The notes beneath the pieces were generated by a model that was not told the origin of the DNA, searched no databases, and saw only the letters and a program-made list of their open reading frames with translations. Positions 25,947 through 33,725 of a stretch of 64,000 bases of DNA are shown here, one piece after another. The position numbers and the translations under genes are program-made. Source of the DNA: Paenibacillus dendritiformis (lineage in GTDB: Bacteria > Bacillota > Bacilli > Paenibacillales > Paenibacillaceae); the NCBI RefSeq assembly GCF_021654795.1, contig NZ_AP025344.1:2232501-2296500 (forward strand). The letters are read 5' to 3'. Numbering within the stretch: the first letter of the stretch is position 1; each line of letters opens with the position of its first letter.

Positions 25947-27320
25947 ATGGCATTTGAAGGACTAACGAGCCGGCTGCAGAATGTCTTCGGCAAGCTGCGC
26001 GGCAAAGGGAAAGTAACCGAAGACGACGTCAACGAAGCGATGCGCGAGGTGCGCCTAGCGCTGCTGGAGGCCGACGTCAACTTCAAGGTCGTCAAGGAAT
26101 TCATCAATAAGGTGAAGGAGAAGGCGGTCGGCCAGGAAGTGATGAAGAGCTTCACGCCGGGCATGGTCATCGTTGACATCGTCAACAAGGAGCTGACCGA
26201 GCTGATGGGCGGAACGGCCGCCAAGCTGGCCAAGGCGAACAAGCCGCCGACGGTCATCATGATGGCCGGCTTGCAAGGCGCCGGGAAGACGACCACGTCC
26301 GGGAAGCTGGCGAAGCTGCTGCAGAAGCAGAACCATAAGCCGCTGCTGGTCGCGGCCGACATTTATCGGCCAGCCGCCATCAAGCAGCTGGAGGTGCTCG
26401 GCGCGCAGATTAATGTGCCGGTCTTCTCCCTGGGCGATCAGGTCAGTCCGGTAGAGATTGCGCGCCAGGCGATGGAGCATGCGCGCGCCAATCATCTCGA
26501 CTATGTGATCGTCGATACGGCGGGCCGCTTGCATATCGATGAGGCGCTGATGGAGGAACTGAAGCAGATTCACGCGACAGTGAATCCGGACGAAGTTCTG
26601 CTCGTCGTCGATGCGATGACCGGTCAGGATGCGGTCAATGTCGCGGAGAGCTTCAACCAGCAATTGGCGCTTACCGGCGTCGTGCTGACGAAGCTGGACG
26701 GCGATACGCGCGGCGGCGCGGCGCTGTCGGTCAAGGCCGTGACAGGCTGTCCGATCAAGTTCGCCGCTCTCGGCGAGAAGATCGATGCGCTTGAGCCGTT
26801 CCATCCGGAGCGGATGGCTTCCCGGATTCTCGGCATGGGGGACATGCTGTCGCTTATCGAGAAGGCGCAGGCGAACATCGATGCGGACAAGGCGAAGGAA
26901 ATGGAGATGAAAATGCGCAATGCCGCATTTACGTTCGACGATTTCCTGGAGCAGATGCAGCAGGTGAAGAAGCTCGGCCCGATCGATCAGATTTTGGACA
27001 TGATTCCGGGCATGAACAAGATGAAGCAGACGGCCAATCTGAAGGTGGATGAACGCCAGATGGGCCGGATCGAGGCGATTGTGCGCTCGATGACGAATGA
27101 GGAGCGGCAAGATCCCGATCTTATCAATCATAGCCGGCGCAAGCGGATCGCTGCAGGCAGCGGAACATCGCTGGCCGACGTCAACCGGCTGATTAAGCAG
27201 TTCGACGAGATGCGCCGGATGATGAAGCAGTTCACCGAGATGATGGGGCCGAAAGGTCCGAAGATGATGAAGAATTTGAAGAGCAAGGCCGGCAAAGGAA
27301 TGAGATTTCCTTTCCGCTGA
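25947..27320 (+). CDS. ffh: Signal recognition particle protein Ffh
   Basis: 457 residues: N domain, GTPase G domain (QGAGKTTTSGKLAKLL, DTAGRLHID, TKLDGDTRGGAALS) and a Met-rich M domain from about residue 300 (MEMKMRNAAFTFDDFLEQMQQVKKLGPIDQILDMIPGMNKMK) that binds 4.5S RNA and signal peptides. It works with FtsY, encoded at 6752-7756. The start ATG 25947 has GGGGTGA upstream. Confidence 0.97.
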   Translation: MAFEGLTSRLQNVFGKLRGKGKVTEDDVNEAMREVRLALLEADVNFKVVKEFINKVKEKAVGQEVMKSFTPGMVIVDIVNKELTELMGGTAAKLAKANKPPTVIMMAGLQGAGKTTTSGKLAKLLQKQNHKPLLVAADIYRPAAIKQLEVLGAQINVPVFSLGDQVSPVEIARQAMEHARANHLDYVIVDTAGRLHIDEALMEELKQIHATVNPDEVLLVVDAMTGQDAVNVAESFNQQLALTGVVLTKLDGDTRGGAALSVKAVTGCPIKFAALGEKIDALEPFHPERMASRILGMGDMLSLIEKAQANIDADKAKEMEMKMRNAAFTFDDFLEQMQQVKKLGPIDQILDMIPGMNKMKQTANLKVDERQMGRIEAIVRSMTNEERQDPDLINHSRRKRIAAGSGTSLADVNRLIKQFDEMRRMMKQFTEMMGPKGPKMMKNLKSKAGKGMRFPFR

Positions 27321-27374
27321 TGCATAGGGCCGGTTCCCCATAACGAACCGAATTCCGTTAAGGAGGTGAAAGTC

Positions 27375-27647
27375 GTGGCAGTACGTATCCGTCTGAAACG
27401 TATCGGTGCTCATAAAGCTCCGTTCTATCGTGTCGTTGTATCTGACTCCCGCTCTCCGCGTGATGGTCGATTCATCGAGGAAATCGGTTACTACAATCCG
27501 GTAGCTCAACCGGCAGTCGTTAACATCGACGAAGAAAAAGCGTTGAAATGGCTGCAAACAGGGGCACAAGCTTCTGACACCGTTCGCAACTTGCTTAGCC
27601 AAGCTGGCGTCATGAAGAAGTTCCATGAGCAAAAATACCAGAAGTAA
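27375..27647 (+). CDS. rpsP: 30S ribosomal protein S16
   Basis: 90 residues, [42 protein letters not shown], which is diagnostic for S16. The GTG 27375 start follows AAGGAGGTGA at 27360-27369; an in-frame GTG at 27366 lies within this RBS. khpA follows after 23 bases. Confidence 0.97.
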   Translation: MAVRIRLKRIGAHKAPFYRVVVSDSRSPRDGRFIEEIGYYNPVAQPAVVNIDEEKALKWLQTGAQASDTVRNLLSQAGVMKKFHEQKYQK

Positions 27648-27670
27648 TCTAACCGTTCGGAGGGTCGCGA

Positions 27671-27901
27671 ATGGAAGAGTTAGTGTATGTTATCGCACGC
27701 GCTTTGGTCGATCATCCGGAGGAGGTCCGTGTGAAGGCCGTGGAGAAAGACCATATCATTGTATATGAGCTTCACGTCCATCCTGACGATGTCGGGAAGG
27801 TAATCGGGAAGCAAGGTCGAATTGCCAAGGCGCTTCGCACGGTCGTCACATCGGCAGCCGTTACGCTTCCAAAAAGGGTTGCCGTAGACATTATTTCTTA
27901 A
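27671..27901 (+). CDS. khpA: KH-domain RNA-binding protein KhpA (YlqC)
   Basis: 76 residues, a single KH domain with the GxxG loop VIGKQGRIAKALRTVV. KhpA pairs with KhpB/Jag in Gram-positive bacteria and influences cell division and elongation through RNA binding. The position after rpsP is conserved. The ylqD gene that follows in B. subtilis is not present here; a terminator comes instead. Confidence 0.93.
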   Translation: MEELVYVIARALVDHPEEVRVKAVEKDHIIVYELHVHPDDVGKVIGKQGRIAKALRTVVTSAAVTLPKRVAVDIIS

Positions 27902-27913
27902 TCATGACGAATC

Positions 27914-27941
27914 GGGTTAGGATGAGATCCTAACCCTTTTT
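27914..27941 (+). terminator. Intrinsic terminator after khpA
   Basis: Perfect 10-bp stem GGGTTAGGAT / ATCCTAACCC, loop GAG, then TTTTT. Confidence 0.92.
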
Positions 27942-28028
27942 CGTATAGATGAAGCAGTTGTGATACACTTATAATGCTTGTTGAAGTACCTTTAGGCATA
28001 CCCGTAATAGCAGGAGGATCGAGACGAG

Positions 28029-28547
28029 ATGTCTGAACAATTGTATACCGTCGGCAAGCTGGTCAATACGCACGGTATTCGCGGCGATGCCAAAATATTG
28101 GCAAGCACCGACTTCCCGGAGGAGCGTTTCGCCTCGGGCAGCGAGCTGATTTTGCAGCACCCGGAGACGAAGGAGTCGCTCACGGTCACCGTGGAACGCG
28201 CGCGGCCGCAGAAAAATGTCTACATTGTCAAATTCAAAAATTTCGACAACATCAATGACGTGGAGCGTTATAAGGGCTGGAGCCTCTATGTGACCGCCGA
28301 TCAGCAGAAGGAACTGCCGGAGAACGAATACTACTATCATGAGATTATCGGCTGCCGCGTCGTCACCGACGAAGAGAAGGAACTGGGCGTGATTAGCGAA
28401 ATTCTGGCCCCCGGAGCGAACGATGTATGGGTCGTCAAGCCTGCGAAGGGCAAATCGATTCTGCTTCCGGCGATTCCGGATGTCATCCTCGATGTCGATA
28501 TTCCCGGCAAGCTGGTGAAGGTCCATCTGATGGAGGGGCTTCTGTAA
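28029..28547 (+). CDS. rimM: Ribosome maturation factor RimM
   Basis: 172 residues. The N-terminal RimM barrel ([19 protein letters not shown]) and C-terminal PRC-barrel ([26 protein letters not shown] ... [14 protein letters not shown]) are both complete. It assists 30S head assembly around S19. ATG 28029 follows AGGAGGATCGAG. The stop TAA overlaps the trmD ATG by one base, so translation is coupled. Confidence 0.96.
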   Translation: MSEQLYTVGKLVNTHGIRGDAKILASTDFPEERFASGSELILQHPETKESLTVTVERARPQKNVYIVKFKNFDNINDVERYKGWSLYVTADQQKELPENEYYYHEIIGCRVVTDEEKELGVISEILAPGANDVWVVKPAKGKSILLPAIPDVILDVDIPGKLVKVHLMEGLL

Positions 28548-29383
28548 TGCGCATCGATGTATTGACAATCTTTCCGGAGATGTGCGAGGGCGTGTTCCGC
28601 TCGAGCATTTTGGGGAAAGCGCAGGAGAAAGGGCTTGTCACCTTGAATGCGGTCAACTTCCGCGATTATTCCGGGAACAAGCATCAGACGGTGGACGATT
28701 ATCCGTACGGCGGCGGCGGGGGCATGGTGCTGAAGCCCGAGCCGATCTTCGCGGCCGTTGAAGCGGTAATCGCGCAGGCGGAGGCGGAGCGGGCGCCGCT
28801 TCCGCAGGAAGGGCAAGCCGGGGCAGCGGACGGGCCGAATGACCCGAACCGTCAGGAACGTAAGCGCCCGCGGGTCATCTTGATGTGTCCGCAAGGCGAG
28901 CCGTTCACCCAGGCGAAGGCGGAGGAGCTGGCGCGGGAATCGCATCTGATTTTAGTCTGCGGCCATTACGAAGGCTACGATGAGCGAATCCGCGAGCATC
29001 TCGTTACCGACGAGCTCTCGATCGGCGATTATGTGCTGACCGGCGGCGAGCTGCCGGCAATGGTCGTCACCGATTCCGTCGTTCGCCTTCTGCCGGGCGT
29101 GCTCGGCAATGAGTCTTCGGCGGTGACGGATTCTTTCAGCACCGGCCTGCTGGAATATCCGCATTATACGCGGCCGGCTGAGTTCCGCGGCTGGACGGTG
29201 CCGGACGTGCTGGTGAGCGGCCATCATGCGAAGGTGGAGCAGTGGCGCAAAGAGCAGTCCTTGCGGCGCACCGTGGAACGGCGTCCGGATCTGCTCGAAT
29301 CCATCGAGCTCGACGAAGCGGATCGCAAGCTGCTGGAGCGCATCATCGCGGAACGGCAGGACAATGAAGCAAATAAGAACTAG
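28547..29383 (+). CDS. trmD: tRNA (guanine37-N1)-methyltransferase TrmD
   Basis: 278 residues, a SPOUT methyltransferase placing m1G37 on tRNAs reading CNN codons. The trefoil-knot segments [12 protein letters not shown] and [30 protein letters not shown] are intact. It is longer than the usual ~245 residues because of an inserted segment around residues 84-108 (rich in Glu, Ala, Pro, Gly, Asn, Arg) between [13 protein letters not shown] and [12 protein letters not shown] 28547 overlaps the rimM stop. Confidence 0.95.
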   Translation: MRIDVLTIFPEMCEGVFRSSILGKAQEKGLVTLNAVNFRDYSGNKHQTVDDYPYGGGGGMVLKPEPIFAAVEAVIAQAEAERAPLPQEGQAGAADGPNDPNRQERKRPRVILMCPQGEPFTQAKAEELARESHLILVCGHYEGYDERIREHLVTDELSIGDYVLTGGELPAMVVTDSVVRLLPGVLGNESSAVTDSFSTGLLEYPHYTRPAEFRGWTVPDVLVSGHHAKVEQWRKEQSLRRTVERRPDLLESIELDEADRKLLERIIAERQDNEANKN

Positions 29384-29388
29384 CGCAG

Positions 29389-29418
29389 AAGAGCACTTCC
29401 CGAGGATGTGCTCTTTTT
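29389..29418 (+). terminator. Intrinsic terminator after trmD
   Basis: Arms AGAGCAC (29390-29396) and GTGCTCT (29408-29414) followed by TTTT, six bases after the trmD stop. Confidence 0.85.
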
Positions 29419-29456
29419 GCGATACTCCTGGCTTCACAGGAGCGACCGCATGCAGG

Positions 29457-29500
29457 AAAAGCCCGTGAACCAAGGCATGGTTGCCAAAGTTCAGGGGCTT
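29457..29500 (-). terminator. Intrinsic terminator of the 27-residue peptide gene
   Basis: On the minus strand, AAGCCCCTGAAC pairs with GTTCACGGGCTT (one C-C mismatch), followed by TTCC. It lies 32 bases beyond the peptide stop codon. Confidence 0.65.
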
Positions 29501-29531
29501 CGATGTGGGAGTAACTTGCGGCTCGCCCGCG

Positions 29532-29615
29532 TCAAGCTGCGAACATCTTCAGCAGATCGATCAACGGAGGAATAATGGCGCCAATGAATTCCAATACTGC
29601 GATGAATATTGTCAT
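29532..29615 (-). CDS. 27-residue hydrophobic peptide, unknown function
   Basis: The frame reads MTIFIAVLEFIGAII and continues through PP and a second hydrophobic helix containing one Asp and one Lys to a C-terminal AA; net charge is about -1. The RBS AGGGAGTG (29622-29629 on +) is 6 bases from the ATG, a sigma-D-like promoter lies at 29671-29697, and a terminator lies downstream, so the unit looks complete. The composition suggests a membrane-active or amphipathic helix (phenol-soluble-modulin-like, type I toxin-like or a leaderless bacteriocin), but no family was recognised. Confidence 0.6.
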   Translation of the reverse strand: MTIFIAVLEFIGAIIPPLIDLLKMFAA

Positions 29616-29670
29616 ATCAATCACTCCCTGATATGATTTCCAAGAAACTGTAATGTTCCTTGTACTCTCT

Positions 29671-29697
29671 ATATCGGCAAACTGTCTCTATTTTTGA
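29671..29697 (-). promoter_or_regulatory. Sigma-D (motility) type promoter of the small peptide gene
   Basis: On the minus strand: TCAA, 15 bases, GCCGATAT. The -10 is a perfect match to the sigma-D consensus and the -35 matches TAAA at 3 of 4. The predicted leader to the ATG is about 48 nt. Confidence 0.7.
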
Positions 29698-29699
29698 AC

Positions 29700-29935
29700 A
29701 ATTGATACGGAAAAAATGAAAAAAATTGCGGAACCGTTATATACATGAGTACCACGGAATGTTTGTCGAATGTAATTCCTTGCCTTATCTTTGATTTCAT
29801 AGACACGCACACGTTATTTACAAAGTATCCGCACTCTGCCTAATCCGCCCTGTCTTGATGCATATGAGAAGTTCTCGAAGACTTTGCTGGGAGACAAAAA
29901 TACCGCATATGGATGGCGGTATCATAAAGTAAGGT
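29700..29935. other. Intergenic stretch without recognised gene
   Basis: AT-rich, with short runs of A on the + strand. One degenerate relative of the 49-bp repeat core (CGCACTCTGCCTAATCCGC near 29830) may be present. No gene or clear promoter is seen. Confidence 0.4.
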
Positions 29936-30165
29936 GGGGAGGGTCCATGGGATTATAAACTTACATACGGAACTGGCACAAAGTATCCTTTTAGAAGGAA
30001 AATTGTTACTGGCGAGTACTTAGGGAATTTACATTACGGTTATGTCGGAAAAGCTCCAGATTTTCTGAAACTGAGTTGTTGGCGGGCGGAGGATTTGCCG
30101 CATTTGTTTCTGGGACGTTTTGCTCTATACGATAGCGGCTACTAATCTGATCTACGGGACGTGGC
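29936..30165 (+). pseudogene. Remnant of a polymorphic-toxin type 44 domain
   Basis: The frame from 29936 reads GGEGPWDYKLTYG and then YLGNLHYGYVGKA. After a +1 shift it reads FSETELLAGGGFAAFVSG, and after another shift a piece resembling the D-x-x-D-x-x-AI end. The order GPWDYK, NLHYGYVG, GFSE..LL..GG matches what I recall of the Toxin_44 C-terminal toxin domain. Stops and at least two frame changes show that it is dead, and the large N-terminal delivery part of such toxins is missing. It lies directly before the DUF5412 pseudogene. Confidence 0.5.
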
Positions 30166-30171
30166 GCATAA

Positions 30172-30552
30172 ATGAAAAAGAAAAGAAGATGGGGCCTGTG
30201 GATCACGTTATCTGTCGTATGCCTCGTAGCTATTCATATATACCTCAGCAGTTTTACTCTACTGATATTACCGAAAGGCGACTTAATTGCAACTTCCACA
30301 TCGCCTGACAATACGTATACGCTGAACGCCTATCTCGTCAATGCGGGAGGGGCTACCGGAGGCTTTGCCATTCGCGGCGAATGATTGAACAATAAAAAAG
30401 GAAGCCGCAAAAATATTTATTGGGATTATCACATCGATAAGGCAAAGATGGAATGGCTCGATGACACTCATCTTGTCATCAACGGGAAGACATTGAATGT
30501 CGAAAAAGAAACCTACGATTTCAGAAAATACAGAAATCAAACTCCCAAGTAA
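30172..30552 (+). pseudogene. DUF5412-like membrane-anchored protein interrupted by an in-frame TGA
   Basis: 126 sense codons would be read. They comprise a basic start, one transmembrane helix (LWITLSVVCLVAIHIYLSSFTLLIL), then the family pattern TSPDNTYTLNAYLVNAGGATGGFAIRGE. A TGA at 30382-30384 follows, and the same frame continues with LNNKKGSRKNIYWDYHI and WLDDTHLVINGKTLN to TAA 30550-30552. Because the family resemblance continues in frame on both sides, the break is a nonsense change (or a read-through site), not a frameshift. The name is from memory of the domain pattern. Confidence 0.65.
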
Positions 30553-30606
30553 TTACAACGCAATACAACAAACAGACCGCTGGAGAACGCCTCCAGCGGT
30601 CTTTTC

Positions 30607-31887
30607 TTATTCGCCATCCTCCAGCGTCAGCTCGATGACGGTATCGACGTCGTCCGGGAGCTGGGCCGTCGGAATATTAATGAACAGATAATCCGGATAG
30701 TCGACCGCATTCCACGGCGTCTGGATGTTGACCTCGGCGCCGTCGGCCAGCAAGCGCGCTTCCTTTACGCGGCCATTCAAGCCCTGCAGCGCGATCGGGC
30801 CGATGCCCCGATCCAAAATATGCGCGTACAGCTTATTGCCTTTTTGCGTGTACCGTCCCCATTCCGGCTTGCTCAGGGCTGCCGCCCCGCAGCCATAGAT
30901 GCTGTCGCCGTTCGCCCGCATCCAGGCTCCGACTTCCGTCAGCACGTCAAGCGATAGCTGCGGAATCTCGCCCTTCGCATTCGGACCGACATTCAGCAGC
31001 ATGTTCCCGTTCTTGCTCACGCATTCGACGAGGCCGCGAACCACCTGCTTCGGCGTCTTGTAGTCGCGGTCATGCGCGTGATAGCCCCAATGATGATTCA
31101 GCGTAATGCACGCTTCCCATGGAATCGGCTTCCCGTCCTCGTTGACGATGCCATGCGGCGGCAGGAGCTGCTCCGGCGAAGCGAAATCGCCCGCATAGAT
31201 TTCCGGCTCGCGGGCCTTGATGTTGCCGCCCAACCGGTTATCGATCAACACATTCGGCTGCAGCTCGCGAATCATCTTCACCAGCTCGCTCGCCTTCCAT
31301 TTTTCCCCGGTCATCTCCTCGTAAGAGAAATCGAACCACAGCACGTCGATCGTCCCGTAGTTGGTCAGCAGCTCCTTCACCTGGCCGTGCATATAATCGA
31401 GATAGCGGTTGAAGTCTTGCGGGCGATCCTTGAACTCCGCGTTGTCCCGCATCGGATGCTGGCGATCGCCATAGGCCGGGTAGTCCGGATGATGCCAATC
31501 AATAATCGAGTAATAGAAGCCGACCTTGATTCCTTCGGCACGGAAAGCATCTGCATATTCGCGAATCAGATCGCGGCCCGCCGGCGTATTCGTCGCTTTA
31601 TAGTCGGTGAGAGCGCTGTCGAATAGGCAGAAGCCGTCATGATGCTTGGTCGTCATGACCGCGTATTTCATGCCTGCCGCTTTGGCGGCCTTGGCCCATG
31701 CCTTCGGATCGTAATTTACCGGATTGAAGCTGTTGAAATATTTCTCGTAATCCTCGACCGAAATGCGCTCGAAGCTGCGAACCCATTCGCCTCGGGCGGG
31801 AATCGCATATAATCCCCAATGGATAAACATGCCGAAGCGATCGTGATTGAACCATTGTATACGCTGCTCGCGTGCGGTTAACGTCAT
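30607..31887 (-). CDS. GH29 alpha-L-fucosidase
   Basis: 426 residues without signal peptide, hence cytoplasmic; it would release L-fucose from imported fucosylated oligosaccharides by a retaining mechanism. The GH29 barrel motifs are present: FNHDRFGMFIHWGLY, YAVMTTKHHDGFCLFDS, and the nucleophile Asp186 in IDVLWFDFSYEE. A C-terminal beta domain follows from ~345. The start at 31887 follows AAAGGAGAG on the minus strand; the longer frame upstream lacks an RBS. It is divergent from an AraC regulator 119 bases away, which probably controls it. Confidence 0.9.
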   Translation of the reverse strand: MTLTAREQRIQWFNHDRFGMFIHWGLYAIPARGEWVRSFERISVEDYEKYFNSFNPVNYDPKAWAKAAKAAGMKYAVMTTKHHDGFCLFDSALTDYKATNTPAGRDLIREYADAFRAEGIKVGFYYSIIDWHHPDYPAYGDRQHPMRDNAEFKDRPQDFNRYLDYMHGQVKELLTNYGTIDVLWFDFSYEEMTGEKWKASELVKMIRELQPNVLIDNRLGGNIKAREPEIYAGDFASPEQLLPPHGIVNEDGKPIPWEACITLNHHWGYHAHDRDYKTPKQVVRGLVECVSKNGNMLLNVGPNAKGEIPQLSLDVLTEVGAWMRANGDSIYGCGAAALSKPEWGRYTQKGNKLYAHILDRGIGPIALQGLNGRVKEARLLADGAEVNIQTPWNAVDYPDYLFINIPTAQLPDDVDTVIELTLEDGE

Positions 31888-32006
31888 CGTGTGTCTCTCC
31901 TTTGCCCTTATTTGTCCCCATTGTACGATGGAGCGGTTATAATGAAGATAGAGAGAATTCATTCGTTTTTGGACAAAATTAAGATCATGGAATGGAGCAT
32001 GCAAGC

Positions 32007-32843
32007 ATGGGAAAGCCGGAGCTGCTGCAGCGCTATCTGGCCAATGTGCGGCTGAGCGTGACCGACGCATATTATACGAAATGCAATCCCGGCTGGCGCG
32101 AATCGGATTTTGTGCCGGAATTCAACCGGATGTATCTCATACGAAGCGGAGAAGGGCGAATCGTGATCGACGGAACGGCCTATAATCCCGGACCTGGCCA
32201 AATGGTCATCATGCCAGCCCGCGTCCTTCAGTCCTATGGAACGATAAGCGCTCGTACATATGAAAAATATTGGTGCCACTTCACCGCCTTGATGGGCGAA
32301 CGCCATTTGTTCCAATCGATGCGGATTCCGTACTGCCTTACATTGCCGGAAGATGTGTTCCGGGAGGCGGAGAGCCATTTCGAACGGCTTATCCGGTGCC
32401 ATGCGGGCGGAGACTGGACGGCGGAGCTGAACAAACAGGCGATGCTTATCGAGCTGCTCAGCTTGTACTTCCGGACGGCGGGTCTGGAACGCATCGATCT
32501 GCCTTCGTCCCAGACCTTGGACAAGCTGAATCTGGCCCTGCAGATGATGCACGAGCATCTGTCGGAGCGGCTGAATGTACAGCAGTTGGCGGAACGGGTC
32601 CATTTTCACCCGAATTACTTCATTACGTTGTTCCGGGAGCATATGGGGGAGTCGCCGGTTCAATATATGAACCGGATGAAAATCGAGCGGGCGAAGCAGC
32701 TGCTGCTCACGACGGCGTTGACGGTAACCGAAGTGGCCGATGCGGTTGGACTGGATGTATATTATTTCTCTCGCTTGTTCAAAAATAGTACCGGATTCAA
32801 TCCAACGTCGTTCAAAGCGGCGCATAAGACGGAGGCGAAGTGA
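32007..32843 (+). CDS. AraC-family regulator
   Basis: 278 residues. An N-terminal cupin-like sensor (FNRMYLIRSGEGRIVIDGTAYNPGPGQMVIMPA) is joined to a C-terminal double HTH (LNVQQLAERVHFHPNYFITLFREHMGESPVQYMNRMKIERAKQLL, then EVADAVGLDVYYFSRLFKNSTGFNPTSFK). ATG 32007 is preferred because TGGAG lies 8 bases upstream; ATG 31992 has no RBS. The divergent fucosidase suggests control of fucoside use. The downstream gene starts 3 bases after the stop. Confidence 0.9.
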   Translation: MGKPELLQRYLANVRLSVTDAYYTKCNPGWRESDFVPEFNRMYLIRSGEGRIVIDGTAYNPGPGQMVIMPARVLQSYGTISARTYEKYWCHFTALMGERHLFQSMRIPYCLTLPEDVFREAESHFERLIRCHAGGDWTAELNKQAMLIELLSLYFRTAGLERIDLPSSQTLDKLNLALQMMHEHLSERLNVQQLAERVHFHPNYFITLFREHMGESPVQYMNRMKIERAKQLLLTTALTVTEVADAVGLDVYYFSRLFKNSTGFNPTSFKAAHKTEAK

Positions 32844-32846
32844 CAG

Positions 32847-33434
32847 ATGATGGCGGATACGGAGAACAAGATGCGGCTGTTTATCGGCGTGCCGCTGGGC
32901 GAGCCTGCCAGCGCGGCTCTCGATAACTGGGCGAAGCAATCCCGGAGCCATTGGACATTTTCACGCTGGGTTCATCCTGCGGATTACCATATCACGCTGC
33001 AATTTCTTGGCGACACTCCGGAGTCGAAGCTGGGGCCGCTGCTGGAAGGGTTGAACCGGACGGCGGCCCGCAGCGCGCCGTTCCGGCTGGCCTTGGGCGG
33101 TTGGGGCACATTCGGCCTCCCCGAATCGCCGCGAGTCCTATGGGCCGCCGTCGCCGGAGATATCGACAGGCTTCATGAACTGCATCATCAGATTCTGGAG
33201 ACGACCGCACCGCTCGGCTTCATGCCGGAAGCGAGGCCGTACCGGCCCCATATTACGTTGGCCCGCAAGTATAAGGGCACTGCGCCATGGGACCGGAGCA
33301 TGCTGGAGGCGGATACGAGCGGCGCGGCGGAATGGACGGCGGACCGGTTCTGTCTGTTCCGGACGCATATGCAGGCGGCGCCGATGTACGAACGGCTGGG
33401 GGAGTTTCGGTTATCCGGTACTTCCGGTTCATAA
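32847..33434 (+). CDS. thpR: 2'-5' RNA ligase family / RNA 2',3'-cyclic phosphodiesterase ThpR
   Basis: 195 residues of the 2H phosphoesterase superfamily. Two HxTx catalytic motifs are present, HITLQFLGDT (about residue 50) and HITLARKYKG (about residue 137), in the ligT-like arrangement. These enzymes open 2',3'-cyclic phosphates; the physiological substrate is unclear. It starts 3 bases after the AraC stop with GGAGG inside the end of that gene, so the two are probably co-translated. A strong terminator follows. Confidence 0.85.
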   Translation: MMADTENKMRLFIGVPLGEPASAALDNWAKQSRSHWTFSRWVHPADYHITLQFLGDTPESKLGPLLEGLNRTAARSAPFRLALGGWGTFGLPESPRVLWAAVAGDIDRLHELHHQILETTAPLGFMPEARPYRPHITLARKYKGTAPWDRSMLEADTSGAAEWTADRFCLFRTHMQAAPMYERLGEFRLSGTSGS

Positions 33435-33486
33435 AAAAGGGCTGGTTTTCACCCGGAGGACATCCGGGGAAAACGGGCCCTTTTTC
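33433..33486 (+). terminator. Intrinsic terminator after thpR
   Basis: Long stem built from AAAAAGGGC...GGTTTTC...CCGGA pairing with TCCGG...GAAAAC...GGGCCCTTTTT, overlapping the stop codon. Confidence 0.8.
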
Positions 33487-33520
33487 ACATATATTTACCG
33501 GTTTGCCACCTTTATAATAA

Positions 33521-33568
33521 AAAAGACCTGTCCAACCGGCATTTTTCGCCAGGAACAGGCCTTTTCAT
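33521..33568. terminator. Second hairpin downstream of thpR
   Basis: AAGACCTGTCC pairs with GGAACAGGCCTT (small bulges), followed by TTTC on the + strand and preceded by A-runs, so it could act in either direction. Confidence 0.5.
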
Positions 33569-33725
33569 GTCTTCGTTGGCGAGGACTGTACCAGACAGGA
33601 GGGATGAGACACATTTTGAACAAGCGCGTACACGCCGTAAACTGTCGGGAAAAGCTGTTATCGAACCGGTATGACGATCCTGCGGCCTGCCGCCGTGACT
33701 GCCGGAAGGAATGGAGGAGATACGT

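Noticed and set aside
30497..30691. 64-residue plus-strand frame overlapping the end of the DUF5412 remnant and the fucosidase
   Set aside because: It is out of frame with the recognisable protein and overlaps the 3' end of the opposing gene.
31914..31945. TTGT...TATAAT on + between fucosidase and AraC genes as an AraC promoter
   Set aside because: The possible -35 boxes are 10 or 20 bases from the TATAAT, both outside normal limits, so no call was made.
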